Shown in pieces: positions 1-8,472 of a DNA stretch of 64,000 nt. The position numbers and the translations under genes were made by a program. Each line of letters starts with the position of its first letter. The stretch's first letter is position 1. Source of the DNA: Bhargavaea ullalensis (GTDB lineage Bacteria > Bacillota > Bacilli > Bacillales_A > Planococcaceae). Location: the NCBI RefSeq assembly GCF_040545425.1, contig NZ_JBEPLW010000002.1. One strand, written 5' to 3'. Below the pieces are notes generated by a model. The model saw only the letters and a program-made list of their open reading frames with translations, was not told where the DNA came from and did no database searches.

Positions 1-526
1 CGAAGACATCATCAAGCGCCGGGTCGGCCAGAAAGTCATCGGCTTCGGTGCCGATCCGAACGAGCAGCCGGAAGAAGAAGAGTCCCTGCTTTCGAAGCTT
101 GTCCCTGAAGACCTGCTTCGCTTCGGCCTCATTCCGGAATTCATCGGCCGCCTGCCGGTGCTCGCGAGCCTCGAGTCGCTTGACGAAGACACGCTCGTCC
201 AGATTTTGACGGCGCCGAAAAACGCCATCGCCAAGCAGTACCAGAAGATGCTTGAACTGGACGGCGTCCGCCTGACGTTCGAGGACGAAGCCCTTCATGC
301 CATCGCTGCTGAAGCGATCGAGCGGAAGACGGGAGCACGCGGACTCCGGTCGATCATCGAGAAAATCATGCTGGATGTGATGTACGACCTCCCGTCCCGG
401 GAAGATGTCGTGGACTGCATCATCACGAAGGCATCCGTCACTGAAGGGGAAGATCCGATCCTGCTTGACAAGGACGGCAGCCCGATCAAAGACGACGATC
501 CAAACAGCGAAAAGACATCGGCTTGA
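1..526 (+). CDS. clpX: ATP-dependent Clp protease ATP-binding subunit ClpX (3' part)
   Basis: The gene enters from outside the window; the reading frame starts at base 2 and gives about 174 C-terminal residues. It is the C-terminal end of the AAA+ domain of ClpX, the unfoldase that feeds substrates to ClpP in the cytosol. Visible ClpX signatures are RRVGQKVIGFG, then FGLIPEFIGRLPV, then the sensor-2 region GARGLRSIIEKIM. The N-terminal zinc finger and Walker motifs lie upstream and cannot be seen. The acidic tail ends at a TGA, followed 13 bases later by a hairpin terminator. In B. subtilis clpX is followed by lonB and lonA; here lonA comes next directly. Confidence 0.95.
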   Translation, partial: EDIIKRRVGQKVIGFGADPNEQPEEEESLLSKLVPEDLLRFGLIPEFIGRLPVLASLESLDEDTLVQILTAPKNAIAKQYQKMLELDGVRLTFEDEALHAIAAEAIERKTGARGLRSIIEKIMLDVMYDLPSREDVVDCIITKASVTEGEDPILLDKDGSPIKDDDPNSEKTSA

Positions 527-539
527 TTTGCAATTAAAG

Positions 540-589
540 AGCCGGCATTCGCCCAGCCGCCGGACGGCAGGAGCGGACGCCGGCTTTTT
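540..589 (+). terminator. Rho-independent terminator after clpX
   Basis: AGCCGGC at 540-546 pairs with GCCGGCT at 579-585, with further pairing inside (GCCGCCGGACGGC) and a TTTTTC run following. It separates clpX from lonA. Confidence 0.75.
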
Positions 590-651
590 CGCAACCGGTG
601 ATGTTTAAACCGTCCTTAAACGGACATGAATACATGGAGGTGACTCCGGAT

Positions 652-2970
652 ATGCCGACAACCAAACAAACTGACATTCCCTTCCTGCCGCTGAGAGGCA
701 TGCTCGTCTTTCCCGAAATGGTGCTTCATATCGACGTCGGCCGAGAACGGTCGATGAATGCGCTGGAACAATCCCTGCTTGAAGACAGCAAGGTGTTCCT
801 CGGAAGCCAGCGGGATATCGCCGTCGAAAAGCCGGAGAGGGAAGATCTCTACGACATCGGCACACTGGCCGAAGTGAAGCAGACCGTCAAACTGCCGAAC
901 GGCACGATGCGCGTCCTCATCGAAGGAATCGGACGCGCGAAGCTTGAAGAGCTTCATGAGGGAGACGACTTTGACACGGCCGACATCGAACTCCTGGAAA
1001 ACCCGGCCGAGAAGGACATCGAGCACGAGGCACTCATGCGCTCGCTCCTTGAGCAGTTCAAAAAGTATTCAAAGCTCTCGAAGAAAGTGACGGCCGAAAC
1101 GTTCGATTCGGTTTCCGACATTGCGGAACCCGGCCGGCTCGCCGACATGATTGCCGCCAATCTGCCGCTGAAAGTTGCAGGCAAGCAGGAAGTGCTGGAA
1201 ATCCTCGATGTGAAAGAGCGGCTCGAATGGCTCATCAGCCGCCTTCTCAATGAGCAGGAAGTGCTCGGACTCGAGAAGAAGATCAACCAGCGCGTGAAGG
1301 AAGCGATGGAACGCACCCAGAAGGAATTTTATCTTCGCGAGCAGATGAAGGCGATCCAGACGGAACTGGGCGATGCCGACGGAAAAGGCGGGGAAGTCGC
1401 GGAACTGCGCGAACAGATCCTCGAGGCCGACATGCCGAACCACATCATGTCCGTCGCGCTCCGGGAGCTGGACCGGTACGAACGGCTTCCGGCGGCGGCT
1501 GCGGAAAGCGGCGTCATCCGAAGCTACATCGACTGGCTGCTCGTGCTGCCCTGGACGGATGCAACCGCGGACCGTCTCGACCTCAAGCGTGCAGAGCGCA
1601 TCCTTGAACGCGACCATGACGGGCTTGAGTCGGTGAAGGAGCGGGTGCTCGAATACTTGGCCGTCCGGCAGATGACCAAGTCTCTGCGCGGACCGATTCT
1701 TTGCCTGGCGGGACCTCCCGGCGTCGGCAAAACGTCGCTGGCGCGTTCCGTCGCCGAATCGCTCGGCCGGAAATTCGTCCGGATCTCGCTCGGCGGCGTC
1801 CGGGATGAATCCGAGATCCGCGGCCACCGCCGCACATACGTAGGCGCGATGCCGGGACGGATCATCCAGGGAATGCGCAAGGCGGGGACGATCAACCCGG
1901 TGTTCCTGCTTGATGAAATTGATAAGATGTCAAATGACTTCCGCGGTGATCCGTCGTCCGCGATGCTCGAAGTGCTCGACCCCGAGCAGAATCACGACTT
2001 CAGCGATCACTATATCGAGGAGCCCTACGACCTGTCGAACGTGCTCTTCATCGCCACGGCGAACGACCTCGGCTCGATCCCCGGCCCGCTGCGGGACCGG
2101 ATGGAGATCATCACCATCGCGGGATACACGGAACTCGAGAAGCAGGCGATCGCCCGCAACCATCTGTATCCGAAACAGCTGGAGGAGCACGGACTCACGA
2201 AAAGCCAGCTCCGTCTCACGGACGAAGCCATCCTGCACATCATCCGCTATTACACGAGGGAAGCGGGCGTCCGTTCACTTGAGCGGCAGATCGCCTCGAT
2301 TGCCCGCAAAGCGGTGAAGCGAATCGTCTCGGGAGAAAACAAGCGGGTGACCGTCAACCCGGCAACCGTGGAAGAAATGCTCGGGAAGCCGAAGTTCCGA
2401 TACGGAATGGCCGAACAGGAAAATCAGGTCGGCGTGGCGACCGGCCTGGCCTACACGACGGTCGGCGGCGACACGCTCCAGATCGAGGTCGCCCTGTCGG
2501 AAGGGAAAGGCAAGCTGATCCTGACCGGCAAGCTCGGCGATGTGATGAAGGAATCTGCCCAGACGGCTCTTTCCTATGTCCGTTCCCATGCGGAGAAACT
2601 CGGGATCGACCCTGGGTTCATTGATGATACCGACATCCACATCCACGTTCCGGAAGGCGCCGTGCCGAAAGACGGACCGTCCGCGGGCATCACGATCGCC
2701 ACCGCGCTCGTATCGGCCCTGACCAAAAGGCCGGTCCGACGGGAAGTCGGCATGACCGGTGAAATTACGCTCCGCGGCCGGGTGCTCCCGATCGGCGGCT
2801 TGAAAGAAAAAACGCTTAGCGCACACCGTGCGGGACTGACCACACTCATCATCCCGGCTGACAACGAGCGGGACATCGATGACATTCCGGACAGTGTCCG
2901 GGAAGACCTGACTTTCCACCTTGTTCATTCGGCCGATGAAGTGCTCGCCCTTGCACTCAAGGAGGCCTGA
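652..2970 (+). CDS. lonA: ATP-dependent protease La (Lon)
   Basis: Cytosolic AAA+ serine protease that degrades misfolded and regulatory proteins. The start is set at ATG 652 (772 aa) because GGAGGTG lies 9 bases upstream; ATGs at 598 and 634 lack such a site and would add residues not usual for the family. The N-terminal LonN substrate domain (from PFLPLRGMLVFP) is followed by a coiled coil, Walker A GPPGVGKT at about residue 354, Walker B FLLDEID near 419, and the C-terminal protease domain. The catalytic dyad is Ser677 in PKDGPSAGIT and Lys720 in GGLKEK. Length and positions match B. subtilis LonA. ysxC begins 2 bases after the stop, so the two are probably co-transcribed. Confidence 0.97.
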   Translation: MPTTKQTDIPFLPLRGMLVFPEMVLHIDVGRERSMNALEQSLLEDSKVFLGSQRDIAVEKPEREDLYDIGTLAEVKQTVKLPNGTMRVLIEGIGRAKLEELHEGDDFDTADIELLENPAEKDIEHEALMRSLLEQFKKYSKLSKKVTAETFDSVSDIAEPGRLADMIAANLPLKVAGKQEVLEILDVKERLEWLISRLLNEQEVLGLEKKINQRVKEAMERTQKEFYLREQMKAIQTELGDADGKGGEVAELREQILEADMPNHIMSVALRELDRYERLPAAAAESGVIRSYIDWLLVLPWTDATADRLDLKRAERILERDHDGLESVKERVLEYLAVRQMTKSLRGPILCLAGPPGVGKTSLARSVAESLGRKFVRISLGGVRDESEIRGHRRTYVGAMPGRIIQGMRKAGTINPVFLLDEIDKMSNDFRGDPSSAMLEVLDPEQNHDFSDHYIEEPYDLSNVLFIATANDLGSIPGPLRDRMEIITIAGYTELEKQAIARNHLYPKQLEEHGLTKSQLRLTDEAILHIIRYYTREAGVRSLERQIASIARKAVKRIVSGENKRVTVNPATVEEMLGKPKFRYGMAEQENQVGVATGLAYTTVGGDTLQIEVALSEGKGKLILTGKLGDVMKESAQTALSYVRSHAEKLGIDPGFIDDTDIHIHVPEGAVPKDGPSAGITIATALVSALTKRPVRREVGMTGEITLRGRVLPIGGLKEKTLSAHRAGLTTLIIPADNERDIDDIPDSVREDLTFHLVHSADEVLALALKEA

Positions 2971-2972
2971 CC

Positions 2973-3557
2973 ATGAAAGTCAACCAAGCAGAAATCACCA
3001 TCAGCGCCGTCAAGCCGGAGCAATATCCGGAAGACGGCTATCCGGAATTCGCTCTCGCCGGCCGCTCGAACGTCGGGAAATCGTCGTTCATCAACAAAAT
3101 GATCGGCCGCAAGAGCCTCGCCCGCACTTCATCCAAACCGGGCAAGACGCAGACGCTGAACTTTTATAAGATTGAAGACCAGTTCTTCTTCGTCGATGTT
3201 CCGGGCTACGGCTATGCGAAAGTATCCAAGTCCGAGCGCGAGGCGTGGGGCAAAATGATCGAGCGGTACATCACGGGGCGCGAACAGCTGCGCGCCGTCA
3301 TCCAGCTCGTCGACCTCCGCCATCCGCCGTCCAAAGACGACATCCTCATGTATGATTTTCTGAAGCACTACAACCTGCCGTGCATCATCGTCGCCACCAA
3401 GGCCGACAAGATCCCGCGCAGCCGGCTGCAGAAGCACCGGAAAATCATCAAGGACGCCCTGGGCCTCGACCCGTCCGATCCGCTCATCCTTTTCTCTTCG
3501 GAAACCGGACAGGGAAAAGAGGAAGCCTGGGCCGAACTGGAAAAGAGAATGAAGTAA
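2973..3557 (+). CDS. ysxC: Ribosome biogenesis GTP-binding protein YsxC/EngB
   Basis: TRAFAC-class GTPase of 194 aa needed for late assembly of the 50S ribosomal subunit. The G motifs are in order: G1 GRSNVGKSS near residue 30, G2 region TSSKPGKTQT, G3 DVPGYGY, G4 TKADK, and a G5-like FSSETGQG. The ribosome binding site (AAGGAGG) lies inside the last codons of lonA, consistent with translational coupling. The gene is the last of its operon and is followed by mobile-element debris. Confidence 0.96.
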   Translation: MKVNQAEITISAVKPEQYPEDGYPEFALAGRSNVGKSSFINKMIGRKSLARTSSKPGKTQTLNFYKIEDQFFFVDVPGYGYAKVSKSEREAWGKMIERYITGREQLRAVIQLVDLRHPPSKDDILMYDFLKHYNLPCIIVATKADKIPRSRLQKHRKIIKDALGLDPSDPLILFSSETGQGKEEAWAELEKRMK

Positions 3558-3563
3558 GATGAA

Positions 3564-4135
3564 ACAGGCTGCCTCAGGGCAGCCTGTCAGACTGTAGACA
3601 AAGGGAGCCTGATGCTCCTTTGGCTGCAGTTTTTCTTTTTCCTGAATATCCTTCGGATTTCCGCTGCGGGTCCCCTCTTACCGCGGGCGTTGCCGACGCC
3701 AACGCGAAGTTTGGCGTCTGCGCTCAAAAGCGATCGCGTTGAGCAGCATTGGCCGCCTCCTCGAGCTGCGCTCTGCGGGGTCTTCGGCTAACGCTTTTCC
3801 CGCAGGTGTCTCGGGCCCTCCGCTTCAATCCACCTTAAGCGTGTTGAGACAAGCGGTTTCAAACGGGTGATAAACATGCTGTAAAAATTGAATGGAACCA
3901 ATCGTGGTCAACAAGAAATGGTCTCGCTTGATGAAATGGTCCCGGAGCACCACCTGGTCAGGAAACTCGAGAAGGCCATCGACTTTTCGTTTGATCAAAA
4001 AAAGCACGACTGACCCGGAAAGCGGCTGCTATGTGAAAGACGAGCGGGAGAAGGGGTTTGCCAACTTCCTCCATTGACTGAAATGGTTTCTTCCTTGCTT
4101 CCATCGTGACACCCGAAAATGTTCGCGGTTCGAAA
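3564..4135 (+). mobile_element. Decayed IS1182-type transposase remnant
   Basis: This gap between ysxC and hemA contains broken transposase pieces on the + strand. At 3885-4016 one frame reads NRGQQEMVSLDEMV, then PEHHLVRKLEKAIDFSF, which is the typical N-terminus of IS1182-family transposases. At about 4008-4074 another frame reads TDPESGCYVKDEREKGFAN, an internal segment of the same family. At about 4096-4134 a third frame reads LASIVTPENVRGS, matching the following segment. Much of the protein between the first two pieces is missing and stop codons intervene, so this is an internally deleted, dead copy. At 3568-3585 there is a GGCTGCC/GGCAGCC hairpin followed by AGACTGTAGACAAA, which may be an element end or the ysxC terminator. 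I see no gene in 4136-4319. Confidence 0.7.
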
Positions 4136-4319
4136 AGAGGGCAAGCGGGTTCCAAACCGGCCGGAGCAGGTGCGAAAAATCCGGCCCTCCCGAATCGATG
4201 AGGCTGCCGGTCCGATGCACCGGGCCAACATTTCGCCGCCCGTCCATGCATAAAATACCAGACTGCCCAATGGTTTTCATGCCTGCACGATGGGTATTGG
4301 GTGGACAGGGGCGGCTGTT

Positions 4320-4348
4320 TTGAATTCGGGCGGCTGCTGTGCTATTAT
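4320..4348 (+). promoter_or_regulatory. hemA operon promoter
   Basis: A -35 box TTGAAT (4320-4325), a 17-bp spacer, and an extended -10 TGcTATTAT (-10 hexamer 4343-4348). The expected start point is near 4355, giving a leader of about 130 bases before hemA. A second extended -10-like TGtTATAAT lies at 4440-4448 without a good -35 and may be a secondary promoter. Confidence 0.65.
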
Positions 4349-4351
4349 TAT

Positions 4352-4366
4352 TTAGAATCATTACAA
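4352..4366 (+). promoter_or_regulatory. PerR-box-like operator of hemA
   Basis: TTAGAATCATTACAA matches the 7-1-7 PerR box consensus TTATAATNATTATAA at 13 of the 14 specified plus one free positions, with two substitutions. It lies immediately downstream of the -10 and covers the predicted start point, where a bound repressor would block transcription. In B. subtilis hemA is a known PerR target; the peroxide-regulation role here is inferred from that plus the site. Confidence 0.6.
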
Positions 4367-4487
4367 ACAAGCAGGAAAAAGCAGGGCTGCGCGGTTCATG
4401 GCCTGTTCACAATTGGCAGGGAATGCGCGGGTTCTTCCGTGTTATAATAAGATATGTGAATCAGAACGTGAGAGGCGTGACATCTTT

Positions 4488-5849
4488 ATGTATACGATTG
4501 TCGTCGGAGTCAACTACCGGACTGCACCGGTGGAACTGCGGGAGAAGCTGAGCTTCCATGAGTCGGATCTGCCCGCCGCCATGCAGGCACTCCAAAAAGA
4601 GAAGAGCATCCTCGAGAACATCATCGTGTCCACCTGCAACCGGACCGAGCTGTATGTCGTCGGTGACCAGCTCCATACGGCACGCTACTATGTGAAGCGG
4701 TTCCTCGCCCAATGGTTCGGCATCCCGCTGGAAGAACTGGAGCCGTACCTGATCATCGAAGAACAGGACCAGGCCGTGGAGCATCTGTTCCGAGTGGCTG
4801 CCGGCATTGATTCGATGGTCCTCGGGGAGACGCAGATCCTCGGTCAGGTAAGGACGAGTTTCCTGCTGGCGCAGGAGAACGGAACGAGCGGCACGATTTT
4901 CAATGAGCTTTTCAAGCGGGCGATCACGACAGCGAAAAAGGCCCATTCCGAAACGGATATCGGCGGGAATGCGGTGTCCGTCTCCTATGCGGCGGTCGAG
5001 CTCGGCAAAAAGATTTTCGGATCGCTTCAGAAAAAGCATGTCGTCATCCTCGGGGCGGGCAAGATGGGCGAACTGGCCATGAAGAACCTGTACGGGAGCG
5101 GCGTCGGCAAAGTGACGGTCCTGAACCGGACGTTCAGCAAGGCGCAGGCAATGGCCGAGCAGTTCAACGGGAAGGCCAAGCCGATGAACGAGCTCCAGTG
5201 CACGCTGCTTGAAGCGGATATCCTCATCAGCTCCACAGGGGCGAAGGACTATGTGATCGACCTTGAGCTCATGCAGTTCGTCGAGAAGCTGCGCAAAGGC
5301 AAGCCGCTGTTCATGGTGGACATTGCAGTGCCGCGGGACCTGGATCCACGGATCGGCGACCTGCCGAATGTCTTCCTGTACGACATCGATGACCTGCAGG
5401 GGATCGTCGAGGCGAATCTCGCCGAGCGGCGCCGGGCAGCCGATGAGATCATGGGCATGGTGGCAGCCGAACTGGATGCCTTCAATGACTGGGTGGCCAC
5501 GCTCGGGGTCGTGCCGGTCATTTCCGCGCTTCGCAAAAAGGCGCTTGCGATCCAGGCCGAGACGATGGACAGCATCCTGAATAAAATGCCGGATCTCGAT
5601 GAGCGCGAAAGAAAAGTGCTCAGCAAGCATACGAAGTCGATCATCAACCAGATGCTGAAGGAGCCGATCCTCCAGGCGAAGGAAATTGCGGGATCCTCGG
5701 ATGCGGCGCGCCAGCTTGAACTGTTCCAGAAGATTTTTGGGATTGAAGAGGCGGTCGCCGAGGAGAAGGCGGACACTGCCGCAAAGGAACGGGAAAAACG
5801 GGTGGCCGCAGCATCTGCAGCCAAACTGGAACCGTCCGCCGCACATTGA
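4488..5849 (+). CDS. hemA: Glutamyl-tRNA reductase
   Basis: Reduces glutamyl-tRNA to glutamate-1-semialdehyde with NADPH, the first committed step of C5 heme synthesis. The start at ATG 4488 (453 aa) begins MYTIVVGVNYRTAPVELREK, the family N-terminus; longer in-frame starts upstream would add foreign sequence. The catalytic Cys is in IVSTCNRTELY near residue 50. GxGxxG-like VVILGAGKMGELA near 190 marks the NADPH domain, followed by the helical dimerisation domain. The C-terminal 30 residues are Ala/Glu/Lys-rich. First gene of the hem operon; a hairpin terminator separates it from hemX. Confidence 0.97.
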   Translation: MYTIVVGVNYRTAPVELREKLSFHESDLPAAMQALQKEKSILENIIVSTCNRTELYVVGDQLHTARYYVKRFLAQWFGIPLEELEPYLIIEEQDQAVEHLFRVAAGIDSMVLGETQILGQVRTSFLLAQENGTSGTIFNELFKRAITTAKKAHSETDIGGNAVSVSYAAVELGKKIFGSLQKKHVVILGAGKMGELAMKNLYGSGVGKVTVLNRTFSKAQAMAEQFNGKAKPMNELQCTLLEADILISSTGAKDYVIDLELMQFVEKLRKGKPLFMVDIAVPRDLDPRIGDLPNVFLYDIDDLQGIVEANLAERRRAADEIMGMVAAELDAFNDWVATLGVVPVISALRKKALAIQAETMDSILNKMPDLDERERKVLSKHTKSIINQMLKEPILQAKEIAGSSDAARQLELFQKIFGIEEAVAEEKADTAAKEREKRVAAASAAKLEPSAAH

Positions 5850-5860
5850 GTTTTATTCGG

Positions 5861-5909
5861 GGCGTCCCCGCGTCTATGTGATACACTATAGACGCGGAAA
5901 CGCCTTTTT
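5861..5909 (+). terminator. Hairpin with T-run between hemA and hemX
   Basis: CCGCGTCTAT (5868-5877) pairs perfectly with ATAGACGCGG (5888-5897). An outer GGCGT/ACGCC pair (5861-5865 and 5900-5904) closes the stem, and TTTTT follows. It looks like a full intrinsic terminator inside the hem operon, so it may attenuate hemX-hemL relative to hemA. Confidence 0.75.
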
Positions 5910-5931
5910 CTTATGAAAGCAGAGGAGTTCT

Positions 5932-6762
5932 ATGACCGATATCGGGACGATGAGGCTGCATGAGGTGATGGTCGTCGTCTATGCGGTGAGCCTCGTTTTA
6001 TATTTCTTTGATTTTCTGAACGGCAACGCCCGGTTCAGGCGGATGGCCGGCTGGGCGGTGGTCGCTGTCTGGATTTTGCAGTCCGTATTTTTGGGGATCT
6101 CCGTTCTGGAGGAGCACCGGTTGCCGGTGCTGAGCCTGTTTGAGGGCGTGAATTTCTATGCCTGGCTGGTGATCAGCGTGTCGCTCATCATCCATCTGTT
6201 CAGGAAGGGAGACTTCGCGGTTTTCTTCCTGAATGTGATCGGGTTTGCGGCGGTCGTCATCGCCACATTCGGCGCCGCGGGCACAAAAGGCTCTGCCGTC
6301 GGGGACGCGCTCATTTCGGAACTGCTGTTCATCCACATCACGGCGGCGATGCTGGCTTATACGGCGTTCTCCCTGTCGTTCGTGTTCGCGATCCTTTATC
6401 TGAGGCTGTATAAGACGCTGAAGAAAAAGGAGTGGAACAGCCAGTGGGGAAGGCTTCCTTCCCTCGACCAGGCAAAGCGGGCGATGACGGTGTCCGTCAT
6501 GGCGGGCGTGCCGATTTTGCTCGTGAGTCTAATTCTCGGCCTGCAGTGGGCATTCATCGCGGCCGGCGAGTTCCCGGTGTGGGATCCGAAGATCATCGGG
6601 TCATTTCTTTTGATCATCATTTATTGTATTCTGCTGTATATGCAGAGGCGGGGCCGGCTGAACGGGCCGGACGTCGCGTGGGGGCACATGTTTGCCTTCC
6701 TCGCCGTTGTGATCAATTTCCTTTTGGTCAGCCGCCTCTCGGTGTTTCATTTCTGGTATTGA
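5932..6762 (+). CDS. hemX: HemX, CcsA-family integral membrane protein
   Basis: A 276-aa polytopic membrane protein with about eight hydrophobic segments. It resembles the CcsA/ResC cytochrome c assembly family (for example LLFIHITAAMLAYTAFSLSF). In B. subtilis HemX lowers the cellular level of HemA. Position between hemA and hemC supports the assignment. AGGAG lies 7 bases before ATG 5932. Its reaction, if any, cannot be read from sequence. Confidence 0.88.
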   Translation: MTDIGTMRLHEVMVVVYAVSLVLYFFDFLNGNARFRRMAGWAVVAVWILQSVFLGISVLEEHRLPVLSLFEGVNFYAWLVISVSLIIHLFRKGDFAVFFLNVIGFAAVVIATFGAAGTKGSAVGDALISELLFIHITAAMLAYTAFSLSFVFAILYLRLYKTLKKKEWNSQWGRLPSLDQAKRAMTVSVMAGVPILLVSLILGLQWAFIAAGEFPVWDPKIIGSFLLIIIYCILLYMQRRGRLNGPDVAWGHMFAFLAVVINFLLVSRLSVFHFWY

Positions 6763-6785
6763 CGTTTTGAAAGGACGGGGTCAAT

Positions 6786-7715
6786 TTGCGAAAGATAATC
6801 GTTGGGTCGAGAAGATCCAAGCTCGCGCTTACACAGACAAACTGGTTCATCGAACAGATGAAGGAAGCGGGCGCACCGTTTGAATTTGAAGTGAAGGAAA
6901 TCGTGACGAAAGGGGACAAGATCCTCGACGTCATGCTGTCCAAGGTTGGCGGAAAGGGCTTGTTTGTCAAAGAAATCGAACAGGCGCTGATCAACAAGGA
7001 AATCGACTTTGCCGTGCACTCGATGAAGGACATGCCGGCGGAGCTGCAGGAAGGCCTCACGGTCGGCTGCGTGCCCGAACGCGAAGATGCGCGCGATGCA
7101 TTCATTTCCAACGGAGGCGTGCGTTTTGAGGACCTGCCGGCAGGCGCCGTCATCGGGACGTCGAGCCTTCGCAGGAGCGCCCAGCTGCTCCTCATGCGCC
7201 CGGACATCGAGATCAAGTGGATCCGCGGCAACATCGATACCCGGCTGAAGAAGATGCAGGACGGGGAGTATGACGCGATCTTGCTCGCTGCGGCCGGTTT
7301 GAAGCGGATGGGCTGGAATGAGGACATCGTCACCCAGTACCTCGGTGAGGAAGAGTGCATTCCGGCGGTCGGCCAGGGTGCGCTCGGCATTGAGTGCCGC
7401 GCGGACGATGAGGAATTGCTTGCGGAACTGTCGAAGCTGACGGAAGAAACGACGCTCCATGCCGTCCAGGCGGAGCGGACGTTCCTTTCGGCGATGGACG
7501 GCAGCTGCCAGGTTCCGATCGGCGGCCATGCGGTCGTGGAAAACGGGCAGGTCCGCTTTACCGGCTTCATCGCGAGTCCGGACGCGGCGGATGTGTTCCG
7601 CGCGACCGTCGTGGACGCGGACCCGGTCAATGCCGGATTGGAGGTTGCGCGCATGCTGAAAGAGCAGGGCGCAGATGAAGTCCTGGAGAAAGTGAAGGCG
7701 GAGCTCGATGAGTGA
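6786..7715 (+). CDS. hemC: Hydroxymethylbilane synthase (porphobilinogen deaminase)
   Basis: Polymerises four porphobilinogens to hydroxymethylbilane. It has 309 aa and a TTG start at 6786, with AAAGGACGGGG just upstream. The N-terminus MRKIIVGSRRSKLALTQT and GNIDTRLKKMQDGEYDAI are family signatures. Cys241 in DGSCQVPIGG carries the dipyrromethane cofactor. It overlaps hemD by 8 bases. Confidence 0.97.
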   Translation: MRKIIVGSRRSKLALTQTNWFIEQMKEAGAPFEFEVKEIVTKGDKILDVMLSKVGGKGLFVKEIEQALINKEIDFAVHSMKDMPAELQEGLTVGCVPEREDARDAFISNGGVRFEDLPAGAVIGTSSLRRSAQLLLMRPDIEIKWIRGNIDTRLKKMQDGEYDAILLAAAGLKRMGWNEDIVTQYLGEEECIPAVGQGALGIECRADDEELLAELSKLTEETTLHAVQAERTFLSAMDGSCQVPIGGHAVVENGQVRFTGFIASPDAADVFRATVVDADPVNAGLEVARMLKEQGADEVLEKVKAELDE

Positions 7716-8472
7716 TCAGTATGCGATGGCCGGTGAAACGGTGATTTTCACCGGCACCCCGAAAGCGAAGGAAGCGGTTGCGGCGGTGCGCCTGTACGGC
7801 GGCCGGCCGCTGATCCTGCCGCTCATCAAGACTGTCGAGCGGGTCGTGCCGACGGACTCGCTCCGCATGCAGACATGTGCCTCCTACGAATGGCTGATCT
7901 TCACAAGCGCCAACGCGGTCCGCGTGTTCGGCAGCAAGATGGAGGCGGAGGGAATGACCGCCGCCGACATTCCGGTGAAAATCGCCGCTGTCGGCAGCGA
8001 GACGGCGAAGGCGCTTGAAACGATCGGCTTCACGGCAGACTTCATTCCGGAAACGTACAGTGCAGATTTCTTTGTGGAAGAGTTTCCGGAAGTTTCATCA
8101 GAAGGCGAGCGTTGCCTGTTCGTCAAGGGCGCGCTCGCCGGCGATACGATCAAGGAAGGGCTTCCGAATGAAGTCGACGAATGGACGGTCTATGAAACGG
8201 TGCAGGATGAAGACGGCATCCGGGAGCTGATCGGCGAACTAGGCCGCGGCGGACGGATCTCCGTCCTCTTCGCGAGCCCGTCGGCGGTCCGCACATTCAA
8301 TGAACGGATTGCGCCCGAGACCGGCTGGGACGATTTCACGATCGGCGCCATCGGCCACGTGACCGAACAGGCGCTCCTGGACGCAGGTGTCCATGCCGAT
8401 GTCATGCCTGAAAAATATACACTACTCGATCTCGTGCAAGAACTCCGCAATCGAAAGGAAGGGATTTCATGA
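7708..8472 (+). CDS. hemD: Uroporphyrinogen-III synthase
   Basis: Cyclises hydroxymethylbilane to uroporphyrinogen III. The 254-aa protein shows the loosely conserved two-domain HemD pattern: IFTSANAVRVF near residue 70, VAAVGSETAKAL-like IAAVGSETAKALE near 90, and FASPSAVRTF near 185. Sequence conservation is low in this family, so position between hemC and hemB carries much of the weight. It overlaps hemC (8 bases) and hemB (ATGA, 4 bases), a sign of tight coupling. Confidence 0.93.
   Translation: MSDQYAMAGETVIFTGTPKAKEAVAAVRLYGGRPLILPLIKTVERVVPTDSLRMQTCASYEWLIFTSANAVRVFGSKMEAEGMTAADIPVKIAAVGSETAKALETIGFTADFIPETYSADFFVEEFPEVSSEGERCLFVKGALAGDTIKEGLPNEVDEWTVYETVQDEDGIRELIGELGRGGRISVLFASPSAVRTFNERIAPETGWDDFTIGAIGHVTEQALLDAGVHADVMPEKYTLLDLVQELRNRKEGIS

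Noticed and set aside
3995..4370. Minus-strand ORFs of 91-113 codons in the ysxC-hemA gap
   Set aside because: They lie opposite transposase debris and the hemA promoter, and show no recognisable protein features.
4440..4448. TGtTATAAT as the main hemA promoter
   Set aside because: No acceptable -35 at 16-18 bp, while the upstream site at 4320-4348 has both boxes with 17-bp spacing and the PerR-like box. Kept only as a possible secondary promoter.
4461..5846. 461-codon open frame on the minus strand over hemA
   Set aside because: Antisense shadow of hemA with Arg/Leu/His-rich composition and no start signal.
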